64,000 nt of DNA. It comes from Candidatus Poribacteria bacterium (GTDB lineage: Bacteria; Poribacteria; WGA-4E; JAJDTR01). Positions 1-8,869 of this stretch are shown piece by piece; the stretch's first letter is position 1; every line of letters begins with the position of its first letter. The DNA lies in assembly GCA_028820655.1 (NCBI GenBank), contig JAPPIK010000031.1, forward strand, positions 36,253-100,252, read 5' to 3'. The translations under genes were made by a program, and so were the position numbers. The notes beneath the pieces are model-generated. The model made no database searches, had not been told where the DNA came from, and saw nothing but the letters and a program-made list of their open reading frames with translations.

Positions 1-2
1 TC

Positions 3-1765
3 TTCCTGATACTTATCAATCTCCCCCTCCGCAAATTCCTGCCTAACTTCGCTTTTTCGCGAACCGAACTCCTCACCATCTATGTGATGCTCGTGATGCT
101 ATCAACTGTCTGCGGGTACACGATGATGAGCTTCGTTATCGGCGGCCTGACACATCCGTTTTGGTTTGCCACGCCGGAAAATGAATATGCTGCACTCTTC
201 CATAGATATATTCCCTCGTGGTTTACTGTTTCCGATAAGCGGGTGTTAAGAGGTTTCTTTGAAGGAGGCGAAACCTTCCACACCGCAGCGTATCTCAACA
301 CCTGGCTGATTCCCGTGCTTGTATGGACGGGGATTATATTCGCCATTTTTTTCACATTCATGTGTGTAAACATCATCATACGCAAGCAATGGACGGAACA
401 GGACAAATTGAGTTATCCGATTATTCAAGTCCCGATCGAGCTGACCGCGCCACGCACGATGTTTCGCCCCCTTCTGTGGATTGGCTTTTCCGTATCTGCG
501 CTGATTGAGATTATCAACGGTCTTCATCATCTTTTTCCCGTTATTCCCGGCATCCCGCTGCATTATGTCCATACCTTTACGGAAAGACCATGGACGCTGG
601 GATGGATGAGATTCTCTTTTAACCCATTTGTAACCGGGTTGACATTCTTCGCGCCCTTGGACTTAGCGTTTTCTGTCTGGTTCTTCCACCTTTTCTTCAA
701 AGCGCAACAGGTTATCGTGCATGTAGAGTTAGGATCAATGCCCTCGTGGGTTCCTGTCCGTGCCCACGGCATCTATGGGATGCAACAGGGACTTGGGGCA
801 TGGACGACGCTGGGTATTTTATCTCTATGGATGACCAGGCGGCATCTTCGCCAGGTATGGAGGATACTCGTTGGGCAACCCTCGACCCTCGACGATTCAA
901 CCGAACCGCTGCGCTACAGATTTGCCGTCCTTGGGCTGGTTCTTGCGATGACTTTTCTGGTTCTTCTGCTCCAGCAAGCGGGATTATCCTTATCAGTGAT
1001 GCTGTTTTATTTTGCGATTTACTTGCTGATGTCTATTGCCATCACGCGTGCCCGCGCTGTGCTCGGTCCGCCCTACCATCAAATTGTCTTCACTTCCCCG
1101 CAAGGATTTATGGTGGACGTGATGGGGACACGTGCGCTTGGCCCGAGCAATCTGACTATCCTATCCTTTCTATACGCTTTCAACAGAGAAAACACTTCTC
1201 ATCCGATGCCGAACCAGCTAGAAGCCTTCAAGATCGCCGAGCGGACAGGCATAAACAATACCCGTATCCTGTTGGGTATGGTGCTCGCCTTGCTATTCAG
1301 TATACTGGTGTCGTTTTGGGCGTATTTCCATGTAATGTATAAACACGGTGTGGCCACAAAAGCACAAGGCCCACTAATGTATATGGGGTTTGAGTTCTTC
1401 AGACTGTTAACGTCATGGTTACAGTACCCTAAGGAGTCAAACTACACCGCTACGTTTTTCATCGGATTGGGCGGGGTATTTACGGTGTTTCTGATGGGAA
1501 TGCAAAGACGATTTATCTGGTGGCCCTTTCACCCTGCCGGCTATGCGCTGGGTGCGTCATGGGGTATGTGGCATGTGTGGACATCAATCCTGCTCGGTTG
1601 GGCTATAAAGGGATTATCCTGAGATACGGCGGATTAAGAGCGTATCGAAACGCCGTTCCATTTTTCATTGGGTTAATCTTGGGTGAACAGATTATCATCT
1701 GCATGTGGTCAATACTCGGCGCTGTGCTTGGGATACGGACTCTGACGGGTACAATACTCCATTGA
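3..1765 (+). CDS. DUF6785-type polytopic membrane protein, 5' partial and frameshifted
   Basis: Open from the window edge with no start, so the N-terminus lies outside. The reading frame is rich in hydrophobic segments and aligns along its whole length with the two other large membrane proteins in this window (4783-6732 and 30893-32812): shared blocks include FWFATPENE, DKRVLRGFFEGG, RKQWTEQDKLSYPIIQ, SHPMPNQLEAFKIAE and WWPFHPAGYAL. The frame stops at 1622 after GWAIKGLS, but the expected ending (ILRYGGLRAYRNAVPFFIGLILGE) continues in another frame from about 1607 to 1765, so one base is missing near the run ATAAAGGGA. This is either a real frameshift or a homopolymer error. From memory of the family these are DUF6785/DUF6784 proteins of unknown function; the polytopic inner-membrane location is inferred from hydrophobicity. 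Confidence 0.75.
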
Positions 1766-2622
1766 ATTGAGAGATTGCGATCGAGATTATGGATTTGATT
1801 GTATCTTGAATCCTAAATCGTGCATCGGATGTAGGATTCAGGTGATTCAGGATTCAAGCTTGACTCAAATTGCCACCTATTGTTAATAGTTGAACTTGAA
1901 TTTTTCCGAGTGTTGTATTGCGGGCCTGCTCGGCTTGGATAGACATATCCAAGCCGTATCCGCACGTGTGCAGTGGATTTGTCAATCCACAGCGAGCAGA
2001 TTCAGTCGATTTAGCTTATATTACCCCGGTTTGCGACGTATCCTACAAGAGGGTCGGGCTAGAAGCCTGGTGGATCTCTATCGCCTTGGGATCTACTATG
2101 GAATTTGCTATCGCGGTCGCTCTTCGCTCACTTGATCGTTCGTTATCCACTCACTAAATCACTCGCTATTCGATCGTTTGATCCCTTCAAGGGCTTAAGG
2201 GTTGGTGAGAGAATCTATTGACATGGCACTCCTCTGGAGTGCATAAACGAGCACCTCCCGTTTCTATTAACATGCCGCCCCTCTGGGGCGGGGAATCGCG
2301 ACTTGGAGATCGAGGGATTTCTATCGCACTCGCTGTTCGCTCGTTTGATCCCCTCTGGGGCTCAGGTGCGCGGGAATCTGGCGTATCTACACACCTTCAA
2401 GATCTCTATGGGAGTTCTATCCGTTCCCTATCCGGTCACTTGAACACTCACGATCCATTCGCTTGATCCCCTCTGGGGCTTTTAAGGCTGGTGCGCAGTG
2501 CGCACCCTACACATGTACTATTCAAACAGGATTTCCTTGCTGTCAATCATACTGCGGGATACGGTCACCTGAGAAATTAAACTCTTAGGTGCTCAACAAT
2601 GCGGAAGATAAGTACATACTTA
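1766..2622. repeat. intergenic repeat region (core repeat R1 and palindromic units)
   Basis: No convincing gene. It holds several degenerate copies of an interspersed unit seen throughout the window (R1: TCTATCGCACTCGCTATCC followed by CACTCGCTTGATCC), at about 2085-2170, 2310-2370 and 2400-2480, with palindromic pieces such as GCACTCCTCTGGAGTGC near 2226 and CCGCCCCTCTGGGGCGG near 2275. Near 2495-2530 there is GTGCGCAGTGCGCACCC followed by ATTCAAACAGG, the right-end signature of the GAACCTG element family described below, without a visible left end. Confidence 0.6.
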
Positions 2623-2791
2623 TACCATTTCTGTATATTAGCAGTGCATTAATAGCGTCAAACAAGCCTGTCCAAAGCGGGGCAAGGGGATTTCTATCGC
2701 ACTCGCTGTTCGCTCGTTTGATTCCCGCCTACGGAGTAAGTGAACGATACAGTTAAGACATCATATGCACTGTCATTCAAGCGAAGTGATA
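2623..2791. mobile_element. MITE-like element, family T (TACCATTTC ends), copy 1
   Basis: A 169-bp element with terminal inverted repeats: the left end begins TACCATTTC and carries AGCAGTGCAT about 20 bp in; the right end reads ATATGCACTGTC and closes with GAAGTGATA, the inverted counterpart. It is flanked by TTA at 2620-2622 and TTA at 2792-2794, a 3-bp target duplication. The interior contains the R1 core (TTTCTATCGCACTCGCTGTT and onward). No coding capacity. A second copy with the same ends lies at 6986-7176. It sits just downstream of the LamG gene stop. Confidence 0.65.
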
Positions 2792-2809
2792 TTATCACTG
2801 CATAGCTCG

Positions 2810-3613
2810 CTATCTTGAGAGCTTTATTCCGCCCCAGGTGAGAGCCAGCTTGCCAGCAGTGTTGACAGCCAGTCCTTCGGCGTTAAAATTCCGTTCGACC
2901 TCATCTGCGCTTAGCGTTTTATCGTAGATGCTGACTTCGTCGATGAGACCGAAGATAAAACCCTCATCACCCTCATCTCCGTTCATAATAGAACCCATCG
3001 TCCCGGTACCCCCCAACACGGTATTCAGTTTCCTTGGCCGATTTCCCCATTTAAGACCGGGAGGGTCTTTCTTATCGAATTTACCATTTAAGTACATTCT
3101 CAAAAGCTCGCCATCATATGTAATGGTGATGTGACTCCATACCCCTCTTTTCATGGTGCCATCTGATTCCATATCAGCGTGCCCACCCACGAAAAAGCCC
3201 GTTCCCCCATTGCAAACCATCATACCAGAAATTTTAATGTCATCAAGCGAACCCCACTGAAAAACGGAGCCGCACGCTTTGGGGACTGAATCAAGTTTAA
3301 CCCATGCGGACAGAGTCCTGGGATCGTTTCGAGCCGGCAGATTTGAGTCATCGAATTCAACATGGCCAGGAATGGGATCCAGCGCTTCGCCAAATTTGCC
3401 TCGATCAACTATCTCTGCAGGTCCAACAAAGGTTCCATGACTCTCTCCCCAAACGTCAATAAGAGTATCGCCATCTATATGCGCATTATCAAAGGTCCAA
3501 TAGCTGATCAGACCATCTGTAACGACTCCACATTCTGCAATATCTGTTAACCAAGGCATTGTTACCAGAACAGTTGTGATAAGAACTGCGGTCAAAGTCA
3601 ATTTTGCTCTCAT
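2810..3613 (-). CDS. secreted LamG-domain protein with TWG-type C-terminal tail
   Basis: 267 residues from the chosen ATG, which is preceded by GGCGAGAAAG and opens a signal peptide (MRAKLTLTAV, hydrophobic to about residue 25). An upstream in-frame extension was discarded because it would bury the signal peptide. The body is one concanavalin A-like LamG/jelly-roll domain: GLISYWTFDN near residue 34, SAWVKLDS, WSHITITYDGELLRMYLNGK, and the closing GLIDEVSIYDKTLSADEVE. Such domains bind carbohydrate or protein ligands outside the cell. It ends in VNTAGKLALTWGGIKLSR, a tail shared with other LamG and PD40 proteins in this window. A broken close relative lies at 7732-8085. Ligand unknown. Confidence 0.85.
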   Translation of the reverse strand: MRAKLTLTAVLITTVLVTMPWLTDIAECGVVTDGLISYWTFDNAHIDGDTLIDVWGESHGTFVGPAEIVDRGKFGEALDPIPGHVEFDDSNLPARNDPRTLSAWVKLDSVPKACGSVFQWGSLDDIKISGMMVCNGGTGFFVGGHADMESDGTMKRGVWSHITITYDGELLRMYLNGKFDKKDPPGLKWGNRPRKLNTVLGGTGTMGSIMNGDEGDEGFIFGLIDEVSIYDKTLSADEVERNFNAEGLAVNTAGKLALTWGGIKLSR

Positions 3614-3630
3614 TGTACTTTCTCGCCTTT

Positions 3631-3886
3631 TTATTCGTAAGCGTCCAGGTTGTGTATGGGTTGATTCGGTGAGTTGTTTAAGCTGAAGGGTTCGAAAGTA
3701 GGGACGGGGCATCTTTCGCTTTCAATGTGCGCGTTACAGGCCGCTATGAGATATTGAAGTACGTTGCGACTCTGTTGCTTGAGCGCGGCCACCGTCGTCA
3801 TCATCCGCTCCACAAAGCGGCTTCCGTTTTCATCTATTTTCTCCAAGAAAGCGGGTGAAAATTTATTGGATGCCATTTTTTCTTTA
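3631..3886 (-). pseudogene. IS66-type transposase C-terminal remnant
   Basis: The reading frame contains ENGSRFVERMMTTVAALKQQ followed by SRNVLQYLIAACNAH, resembling the C-terminal end of IS66-family transposases, where GSRFVERMLTVV and QQGRNVLxFL are typical. Only about 80 residues remain. Read on the minus strand, its upstream side is cut exactly where the GAACCTG element inserted (3887), and the apparent start codons further out lie inside that element. Family assignment is from memory of the motif. No complete transposase is present. Confidence 0.5.
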
Positions 3887-4046
3887 GAACCTGTTTGAAA
3901 AGCCGGCAGCCAAGCCATCTTTCGTCATTTGAAGACATTTTTTTCATGTTTTTGTAATTGCTCGCTATATACCTTTGGGATCTCTATCGCACTCGCTATC
4001 CACTCGCTTGATTGCACCCTACAAATTGTGTTTTTCAAATAGGCTC
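3887..4046. mobile_element. MITE-like element, family G (GAACCTGTTTGAA ends), copy 1
   Basis: 160 bp with inverted ends GAACCTGTTTGAAAA (left) and TTTTCAAATAGGCTC (right). Flanked by TTA at 3884-3886 and TTA at 4047-4049. The interior has the R1 core in the form TCTATCGCACTCGCTATCC then ACTCGCTTGATTGCACCCTA. It interrupts the IS66 remnant. No coding capacity. Confidence 0.7.
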
Positions 4047-4359
4047 TTAGGTCTGTCTCTGAATCCGAGAGAGGAAACTGTCCAGAGTGTGGGAAGGAAC
4101 AAAAGGATGTTTTCCCTGGGAGTTTGATTATTTCATCCTATCAAATATTGGATGCCAGTATAAGATGTAATTTTTCGGCAGGAATTTCAAACGCAAAATG
4201 GACGAAAATGGCAAAAGAAAGGCGGTTTAGATGCCCATCATCTCCGGGCTTGTGCCAAAGTCCGAAATATCACATGTTCCTTTCTTTGGGATATACTTTG
4301 AACAACGGCAATCCATACGAACCTTCTCCGAACTGGGGAACGCTTCTAGGCGGCATTAA
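4047..4359. other. gap between two family G elements; weak ORF only
   Basis: A plus-strand frame running to 4375 (from about 4060, first ATG 4124) reads NCPECGKEQKDVFPG and later PNWGTLLGGIK. It resembles no family I recognise, and its last codons lie inside the next repeat element, so it is more likely a remnant than a gene. Nothing else is seen here. Confidence 0.3.
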
Positions 4360-4637
4360 GAACCTGTTTGAATAATGGGTGCCAATGCCCCTTTTTGTCA
4401 TTTGAGAAGGAATGTTTCATGTTTCTGCTGTGGCTTGTTGTACACCTGTCGCCCCGCTGGGGCTTGGGTACACGGGGTTTTGGCGTTTCTACACACCTTC
4501 AAGATCTCTATCGCACTCACTATCCGTTCGCTTGATCCCCTCCGGGGCTTTTAAATGCCGGTGCGCGGGGGATCTCTATCGCACTCGCTATCCACTCGCT
4601 TGATTGCACCCTACAAATGTACTTTTCAAACAGGTTC
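4360..4637. mobile_element. MITE-like element, family G, copy 2
   Basis: 278 bp, left end GAACCTGTTTGAATAATGGG, right end ACTTTTCAAACAGGTTC, flanked by TAA at 4357-4359 and TAA at 4638-4640. It contains two R1 cores (about 4500-4545 and 4568-4610) separated by a short spacer, which explains why it is longer than copies 1 and 3. The 145 bp between it and the next gene contain a short coding-like fragment (INIKEKGWHNHYIQWRVYD type) that I cannot assign. Confidence 0.7.
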
Positions 4638-4782
4638 TAATGGCGGAGGCAACAGGGTCTCCGTCGTGTCTGCGGCCAACTCAACATCAAGGAAAAGGGC
4701 TGGCACAATCATTATATCCAATGGCGTGTCTATGACCTAGACAACGGCCCCCTGAATGTGAATCATTCGACCCGAGCCAGTA

Positions 4783-6732
4783 TCAGCCGAAAAACGGGTA
4801 GAGTAGTGTTCCCGACATTATTCCCAGCAGATTCCAGATGCAGCCTATTGCGTATTCGCCCAGGATGAGGCCAAGGAAAAAAGGGAATGCATCGCGATAC
4901 GCTTTGAGACCTCCGTATTTGAGGATTACCCATTTGATAATCCAACCCACCAGAAACGAGAACCAGATAAGATTAATGAGCCATCCGCTTGTGGATAGGG
5001 CATAGCCAACCGGATGTAACGGCCACCACAAAAACCGGGTACGGAGAAACATCATTATCAAGGAAAAAGAGAGGCCAATCCCAATAAAGCCCAGTTCAGG
5101 ATAGCTCGTGTTGCCAGGATAGCGAAGCCACCGCTCCAGCCGGTTAAAGGATTCCCATGGAATGCCCACGTATCCCGTAAAACCCGAAGCGACGCCCTCT
5201 TCATAGGCAGCATGGAGCCATATCCATAAAGAAGATACAACGCCAACTGCAACAGCTATCATAATGGCGGCGGCAAGCCTTCTGGCATTCATGCCCACCC
5301 GTTCCGCCATCTTGAAACCTTCTAATTGATGAGGCATTGGATGACTTGCCATTGCCCGGTCAGTGAAAAATAGATAAGTAAGCATCATCAGATTTTTCCC
5401 GCCCAGACTCCGTGATCCCAAAGCCGAAACAAGGATTTTATCTGGCCCCACCAAATATAACGAGTGGTTTGGCGGCCCAAGTTCCGCGCGCATCCGCGTG
5501 ACGGTCGTCGCAAAACCGATCAACAGAACAAAAAACGGGAACGCTATCCAGAAAGACATTCCACCGGCCATACAAAACAGGATCAGAAAAGAGAGTCCCA
5601 GAGTAAGTCCTATCAAGGCTGTTCGAGGACTAATAGGCTCTTCCGAGAAATCGCGTCCTTCTGAAGTCTTTGCACCCCCTCGAAATGATTGTATGAATAT
5701 GTTCTTCAGATGCTTCCTGGTCAGCCACAATGCAATGAGAAGGAGCCCAAGCCATCCGCCGGTCGTTTGTTGATAGATATAGGGGAAACCAGGCAACCGT
5801 TCCAATCCAAACATACTTGCCATGATGCGTTGCGACTTGGCGAACAGATAGAAAAACCAAACAGAGAAACACAAATCCAGCGGGATAAAAAACACGAATC
5901 CCACAATCCATAGATAAACCGCAACCGGTGTCCATCCCATGGCGCTCCACGGTTTTTCAGTGAATAAGCTGCTGATGTCCGTTCGAAATCGCAGGTTTGG
6001 AACGACTGGGAAATGGAAATGCAGCGCATGGATCATAGTAATTACTGCCATTAAACCGAACCCCAACAGGAACAACCTATTTGAAAAGAGCGCATTTCCA
6101 GTGCCGTTTCGCGTCATCGCCAAAGGGAGTTGGATGATTGGATATGACAGCTTCTCACTCTCTGTCCACTGTTTTCTGACAAGCACGGTGACGCACAGAA
6201 AGGTAAATATCAGAACCACCGTAAAGATTGACCAGAGCGCCAGAGGTTGTAACCAGGCGTTGATAATTTCAGAACGATAGATGCTGGAATCGCCTTCATA
6301 GAAACCGCGCAGCGCTGTTTTATCTATAACCGCGAGCCGATCAGGCACGTAGCGCGAAAATAATCTAGACCATTCGTTCTCGGGAGTGGCGTACCAGGAA
6401 GCGTGTCCTAGCGAAAGGATGAAGTTCAGAAGGAACTCGTTTCCCGTCATGCTGGAGCCCAAGCATAACATCACGAAGATAGTAAGCAACTCCCCCTGTT
6501 TCAACGCCGCTTTAGGAGCTAATCGCTTGCATAATGCGTTGAATCCCACTAATATCAACAGCGTGAAGACCACATTAAAGAAAAGGGAAACTCCTGAGGT
6601 CAAAGAGCTCCCAGCCGAGGCCGAGATCCCTTCGCCATGTGCTACCCAATAACAGTTAAGCGGGACTAAGACAAGCCCTATTACCAGAGCACGGAAAGTG
6701 ACGCCCGATGAGCCGCCTTCAGGTTTTCCCAT
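4783..6732 (-). CDS. DUF6785-type polytopic membrane protein
   Basis: 649 residues, full length. The ATG follows AGGGGTG at good spacing. About a dozen hydrophobic segments are spread over the protein, starting with LVIGLVLVPLNCYWV near residue 15 and ending with the conserved tail WVILKYGGLKAYRDAFPFF, then LGLILGEYAIGCIWN. Family blocks present: SWYATPENEW, KTALRGFYEGDSSIY, RKQWTESEKLSYPIIQLPL, RAELGPPNHSLYLVG, SHPMPHQLEGFKMAE, RFLWWPLHPVGYAL. It is paralogous to the frameshifted gene at the window start and to 30893-32812. Function is unknown; the conserved charged and aromatic residues between membrane segments suggest a transporter or membrane enzyme, but that is inference. Confidence 0.85.
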   Translation of the reverse strand: MGKPEGGSSGVTFRALVIGLVLVPLNCYWVAHGEGISASAGSSLTSGVSLFFNVVFTLLILVGFNALCKRLAPKAALKQGELLTIFVMLCLGSSMTGNEFLLNFILSLGHASWYATPENEWSRLFSRYVPDRLAVIDKTALRGFYEGDSSIYRSEIINAWLQPLALWSIFTVVLIFTFLCVTVLVRKQWTESEKLSYPIIQLPLAMTRNGTGNALFSNRLFLLGFGLMAVITMIHALHFHFPVVPNLRFRTDISSLFTEKPWSAMGWTPVAVYLWIVGFVFFIPLDLCFSVWFFYLFAKSQRIMASMFGLERLPGFPYIYQQTTGGWLGLLLIALWLTRKHLKNIFIQSFRGGAKTSEGRDFSEEPISPRTALIGLTLGLSFLILFCMAGGMSFWIAFPFFVLLIGFATTVTRMRAELGPPNHSLYLVGPDKILVSALGSRSLGGKNLMMLTYLFFTDRAMASHPMPHQLEGFKMAERVGMNARRLAAAIMIAVAVGVVSSLWIWLHAAYEEGVASGFTGYVGIPWESFNRLERWLRYPGNTSYPELGFIGIGLSFSLIMMFLRTRFLWWPLHPVGYALSTSGWLINLIWFSFLVGWIIKWVILKYGGLKAYRDAFPFFLGLILGEYAIGCIWNLLGIMSGTLLYPFFG

Positions 6733-6985
6733 GTTAGAACACCCCTGATCTCTGCTTTTACTGAGTGGTTATATTGTAACTGTGTACCTATTTCAGATCG
6801 CCGTTCCGGCTCATCCAGTCGCAAACACCCGGAAACGCTCTATGGGGACACGGGTCCCATCTGCACACACCCACCACTGTAATTCGCACGCCGTAGTCTG
6901 GGAGTATACAGCTCATCAGGTGCTGATGCAGTTCCCTCCACCGGTCCAGACAGAAATACGCTTGCGGGAATTTCTGCATCGATAA
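6733..6985. other. intergenic region upstream of the DUF6785 gene
   Basis: No supported gene. Overlapping short frames on both strands look like chance. It presumably contains the promoter of the minus-strand DUF6785 gene, but I could not pick convincing -35/-10 boxes. Confidence 0.3.
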
Positions 6986-7176
6986 TACCATTTCTATATA
7001 TTAGCAGTGCATTAATAGCGTCAATCAAGTCTGTCCAAAGCGGGGCAAGGGGATTTCTATCGCTCTCGCTGTTCGCTCGTTTGATTCCCGCCCACGGGGG
7101 TTAGGTGTAAAGGGAAACAGTAGTCATAATAGTATATGGAAAGCACTATATGCACTGTTTTTCAAGCGAAATGGTA
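6986..7176. mobile_element. MITE-like element, family T, copy 2
   Basis: 191 bp. Left end TACCATTTCTATATATTAGC then AGTGCATTAA; right end TATATGCACTG ... GAAATGGTA. Flanked by TAA at 6983-6985 and TAA at 7177-7179. The interior matches copy 1 (CAAAGCGGGGCAAGGGG followed by the R1 core and GTTTGATTCCCGCC) but has an extra stretch near the right side. Confidence 0.7.
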
Positions 7177-7283
7177 TAACGCGACCCTCGGGGGAACTAC
7201 TGGAGCGATTGGTGGGGCAATTTGCAGGAGCATACCGCCTGCAGTTGTTGCATTGGAGATGGGGGTTGGATGAGGTGGCATTA

Positions 7284-7464
7284 GACATCTTTCCAAATTA
7301 ATGTCAGTCGTGTCGGGCTTTCTTCGCAGCGTTGAGTGACCAAAGGAGCAAATGGGCAGTCAAGAGATTGAGGAGATGTACCTGCGTGCCTGTTTACCCG
7401 TTTGTCCCTTCACTATTCTGCTTAGAGCCTCTGTATCTCCGTGACTTAATTAGGAAAGATGTCT
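7284..7464. mobile_element. short inverted-repeat element with GACATCTTTCC ends
   Basis: Left boundary TTAGACATCTTTCCAAATTA, right boundary TTAGGAAAGATGTCTAC: inverted ends of about 12 bp with weak flanking similarity (TTA versus TAC). The same end (TTAGACATCCTTCC) occurs at 63821 beside what looks like a transposase C-terminus, so this may be a non-autonomous relative or scar of that insertion sequence. The DNA left of it (7187-7302) can be read as LLHWRWGLDEVALDIFPN, which I cannot identify. From 7465 to 7731 I see nothing. Confidence 0.45.
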
Positions 7465-7731
7465 ACTACATTATATAACGACTTGTGCCAGTTATTCTAA
7501 AACCTCATCATTAATGGCTCAAGCTGGGGCTCAGATCAATGTTCCTTCCTCAGCTTGAACCTAGAGCAAACCGGCAATAGTAATGGAACAGTTCGTCAGA
7601 AAAGGGGCGTTGGGTTTGCAAATCCGACTGACTGTCTCAAGATTTAAGCCAAGCTGCTCTGAGACTTAGTCTTCATGGGAATTCAAAAAAACAACCAGCA
7701 CAACTCGTTATACTTATCACTGCATAGCCTG

Positions 7732-8085
7732 CTATCTTGAGAGCTTGATTCCGCCCCAGGTGAGCGCTACCTTGCCGGCAGATTCGACAGCCGTTGCTTG
7801 GGCATCGGTATCATAATTCTGTTTGACTTCATCTGTGCTTAGAGTTCTATCGTAGGTGCTGACTTCGTCGATGACACCAAAGCTAAAAGACTTTTCATCC
7901 TCATTTCCGATCCAAAGAGCACCTATCTTCCCAATCCCCACCACGGTATTCAGTGTCTTTGGCTCATTTCCCCATTTAAGACCGGGAGGGCTTCCTTGTC
8001 CGATTCACCATTTATGTATATTCTCAAGAACTCGCCATGATAAGCAATGGTGATGTGATTCCACACACCTGTTTCCACAGCTCTG
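7732..8085 (-). pseudogene. truncated and frameshifted LamG gene copy
   Basis: The C-terminal part of a LamG protein very like 2810-3613. Reading on the minus strand: VETGVWNHITIAYHGEFLRI and YINGESD, then a frameshift near 7990-8000, then PPGLKWGNEPKTLNTV, GVIDEVSTYDRTLSTDEVK, and the tail VESAGKVALTWGGIKLSR. The signal peptide and the first half of the domain are missing. The duplicated DNA extends past the stop codon (ACTGCATAG and CTATCTTGAGAGCTT are shared with the other copy), so this arose by segmental duplication rather than as a separate gene. Confidence 0.65.
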
Positions 8086-8869
8086 CTGCCAGGTCAACAA
8101 AGATCGTCACTTTTCCTGCAAATTCTCCCCATTAAGATCTGTTTGAAAAGTATAATTTATAGGATGTGCACTGCACTCCAGCCGCTTAAAGCCCAAGAGG
8201 GGATCAAGCATACGGATAGGATCAAACGAGTGAATAACGAGTGCGATAGAAATCTCATAGTTGATCCCACGCGATAATAGATCTTGCGCAAAAGGCAATC
8301 CCAAGATTGGGATCTTCTCCCCGCCAACCGTCTGTAGGAGCGATCTCCAGGTCGCGACTCCCCGCTCCAGCGGAGTGCCATGTGAATCACGCGGCGCGAT
8401 GTCCAATCCCGATAGAGCTTGCTGTTCCACGATTACTTCATCGTACTCAAACAGTCAACCCCTTTAAGAGATCAATGGAATGGATAATGAGATTAATCGA
8501 TCAGAGAAGAAGCACGACCCAAATCATCAACGCCGACACACTTCCGATAAACCGGTCGCCGCACTGCAGCGGAGTGCCATGTTTTTGGTTAACCCCTGCG
8601 ACAAATCGCCATCAATTCCTCAATTTCCTCCCCCTCCGCGAAATCCGTATAATCCGTTTAATCCGTGATTCAGACAATCCCCTCACCCAACCACCCCCTG
8701 CCATGTCGTATCCGCTTCCATTCTTCCTATCTTCCCGTTTTCTATCCTTCCAAACATCCATCACCCAATTGATGGGCGTCGGTCCCTGATGGAAATCAAG
8801 CGAATGAAGATGGAGCGCGATACTGCATCCAGATAGAAATCTTAATTCCCGCCTTCAGAGAGTTGCATC
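8086..8869. repeat. repeat-rich intergenic region with degenerate family G ends
   Basis: No gene. From 8136 (GATCTGTTTGAAAAGTA) to about 8456 (TACTCAAACAGTC) the ends look like a decayed family G element, without a clear target duplication. The interior holds R1 in inverse orientation (ATCAAACGAGTGAATAACG then AGTGCGATAGAAATCTC) and the palindromic unit CGCTCCAGCGGAGTGCCATG. Further right is TTAATCCGTGATTCAGACAA (about 8661), another short repeat also found near 12408 and, inverted, near 32854. Confidence 0.45.

Noticed and set aside
4124..4375. 83-residue plus-strand frame between two MITE-like elements
   Set aside because: No signal, no recognisable domain, and the end lies inside an element. 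Kept only as a remark on the gap.
6788..7028. Short minus-strand frames upstream of the DUF6785 gene
   Set aside because: Overlapping, low-information frames with no motif, partly inside a MITE-like element.
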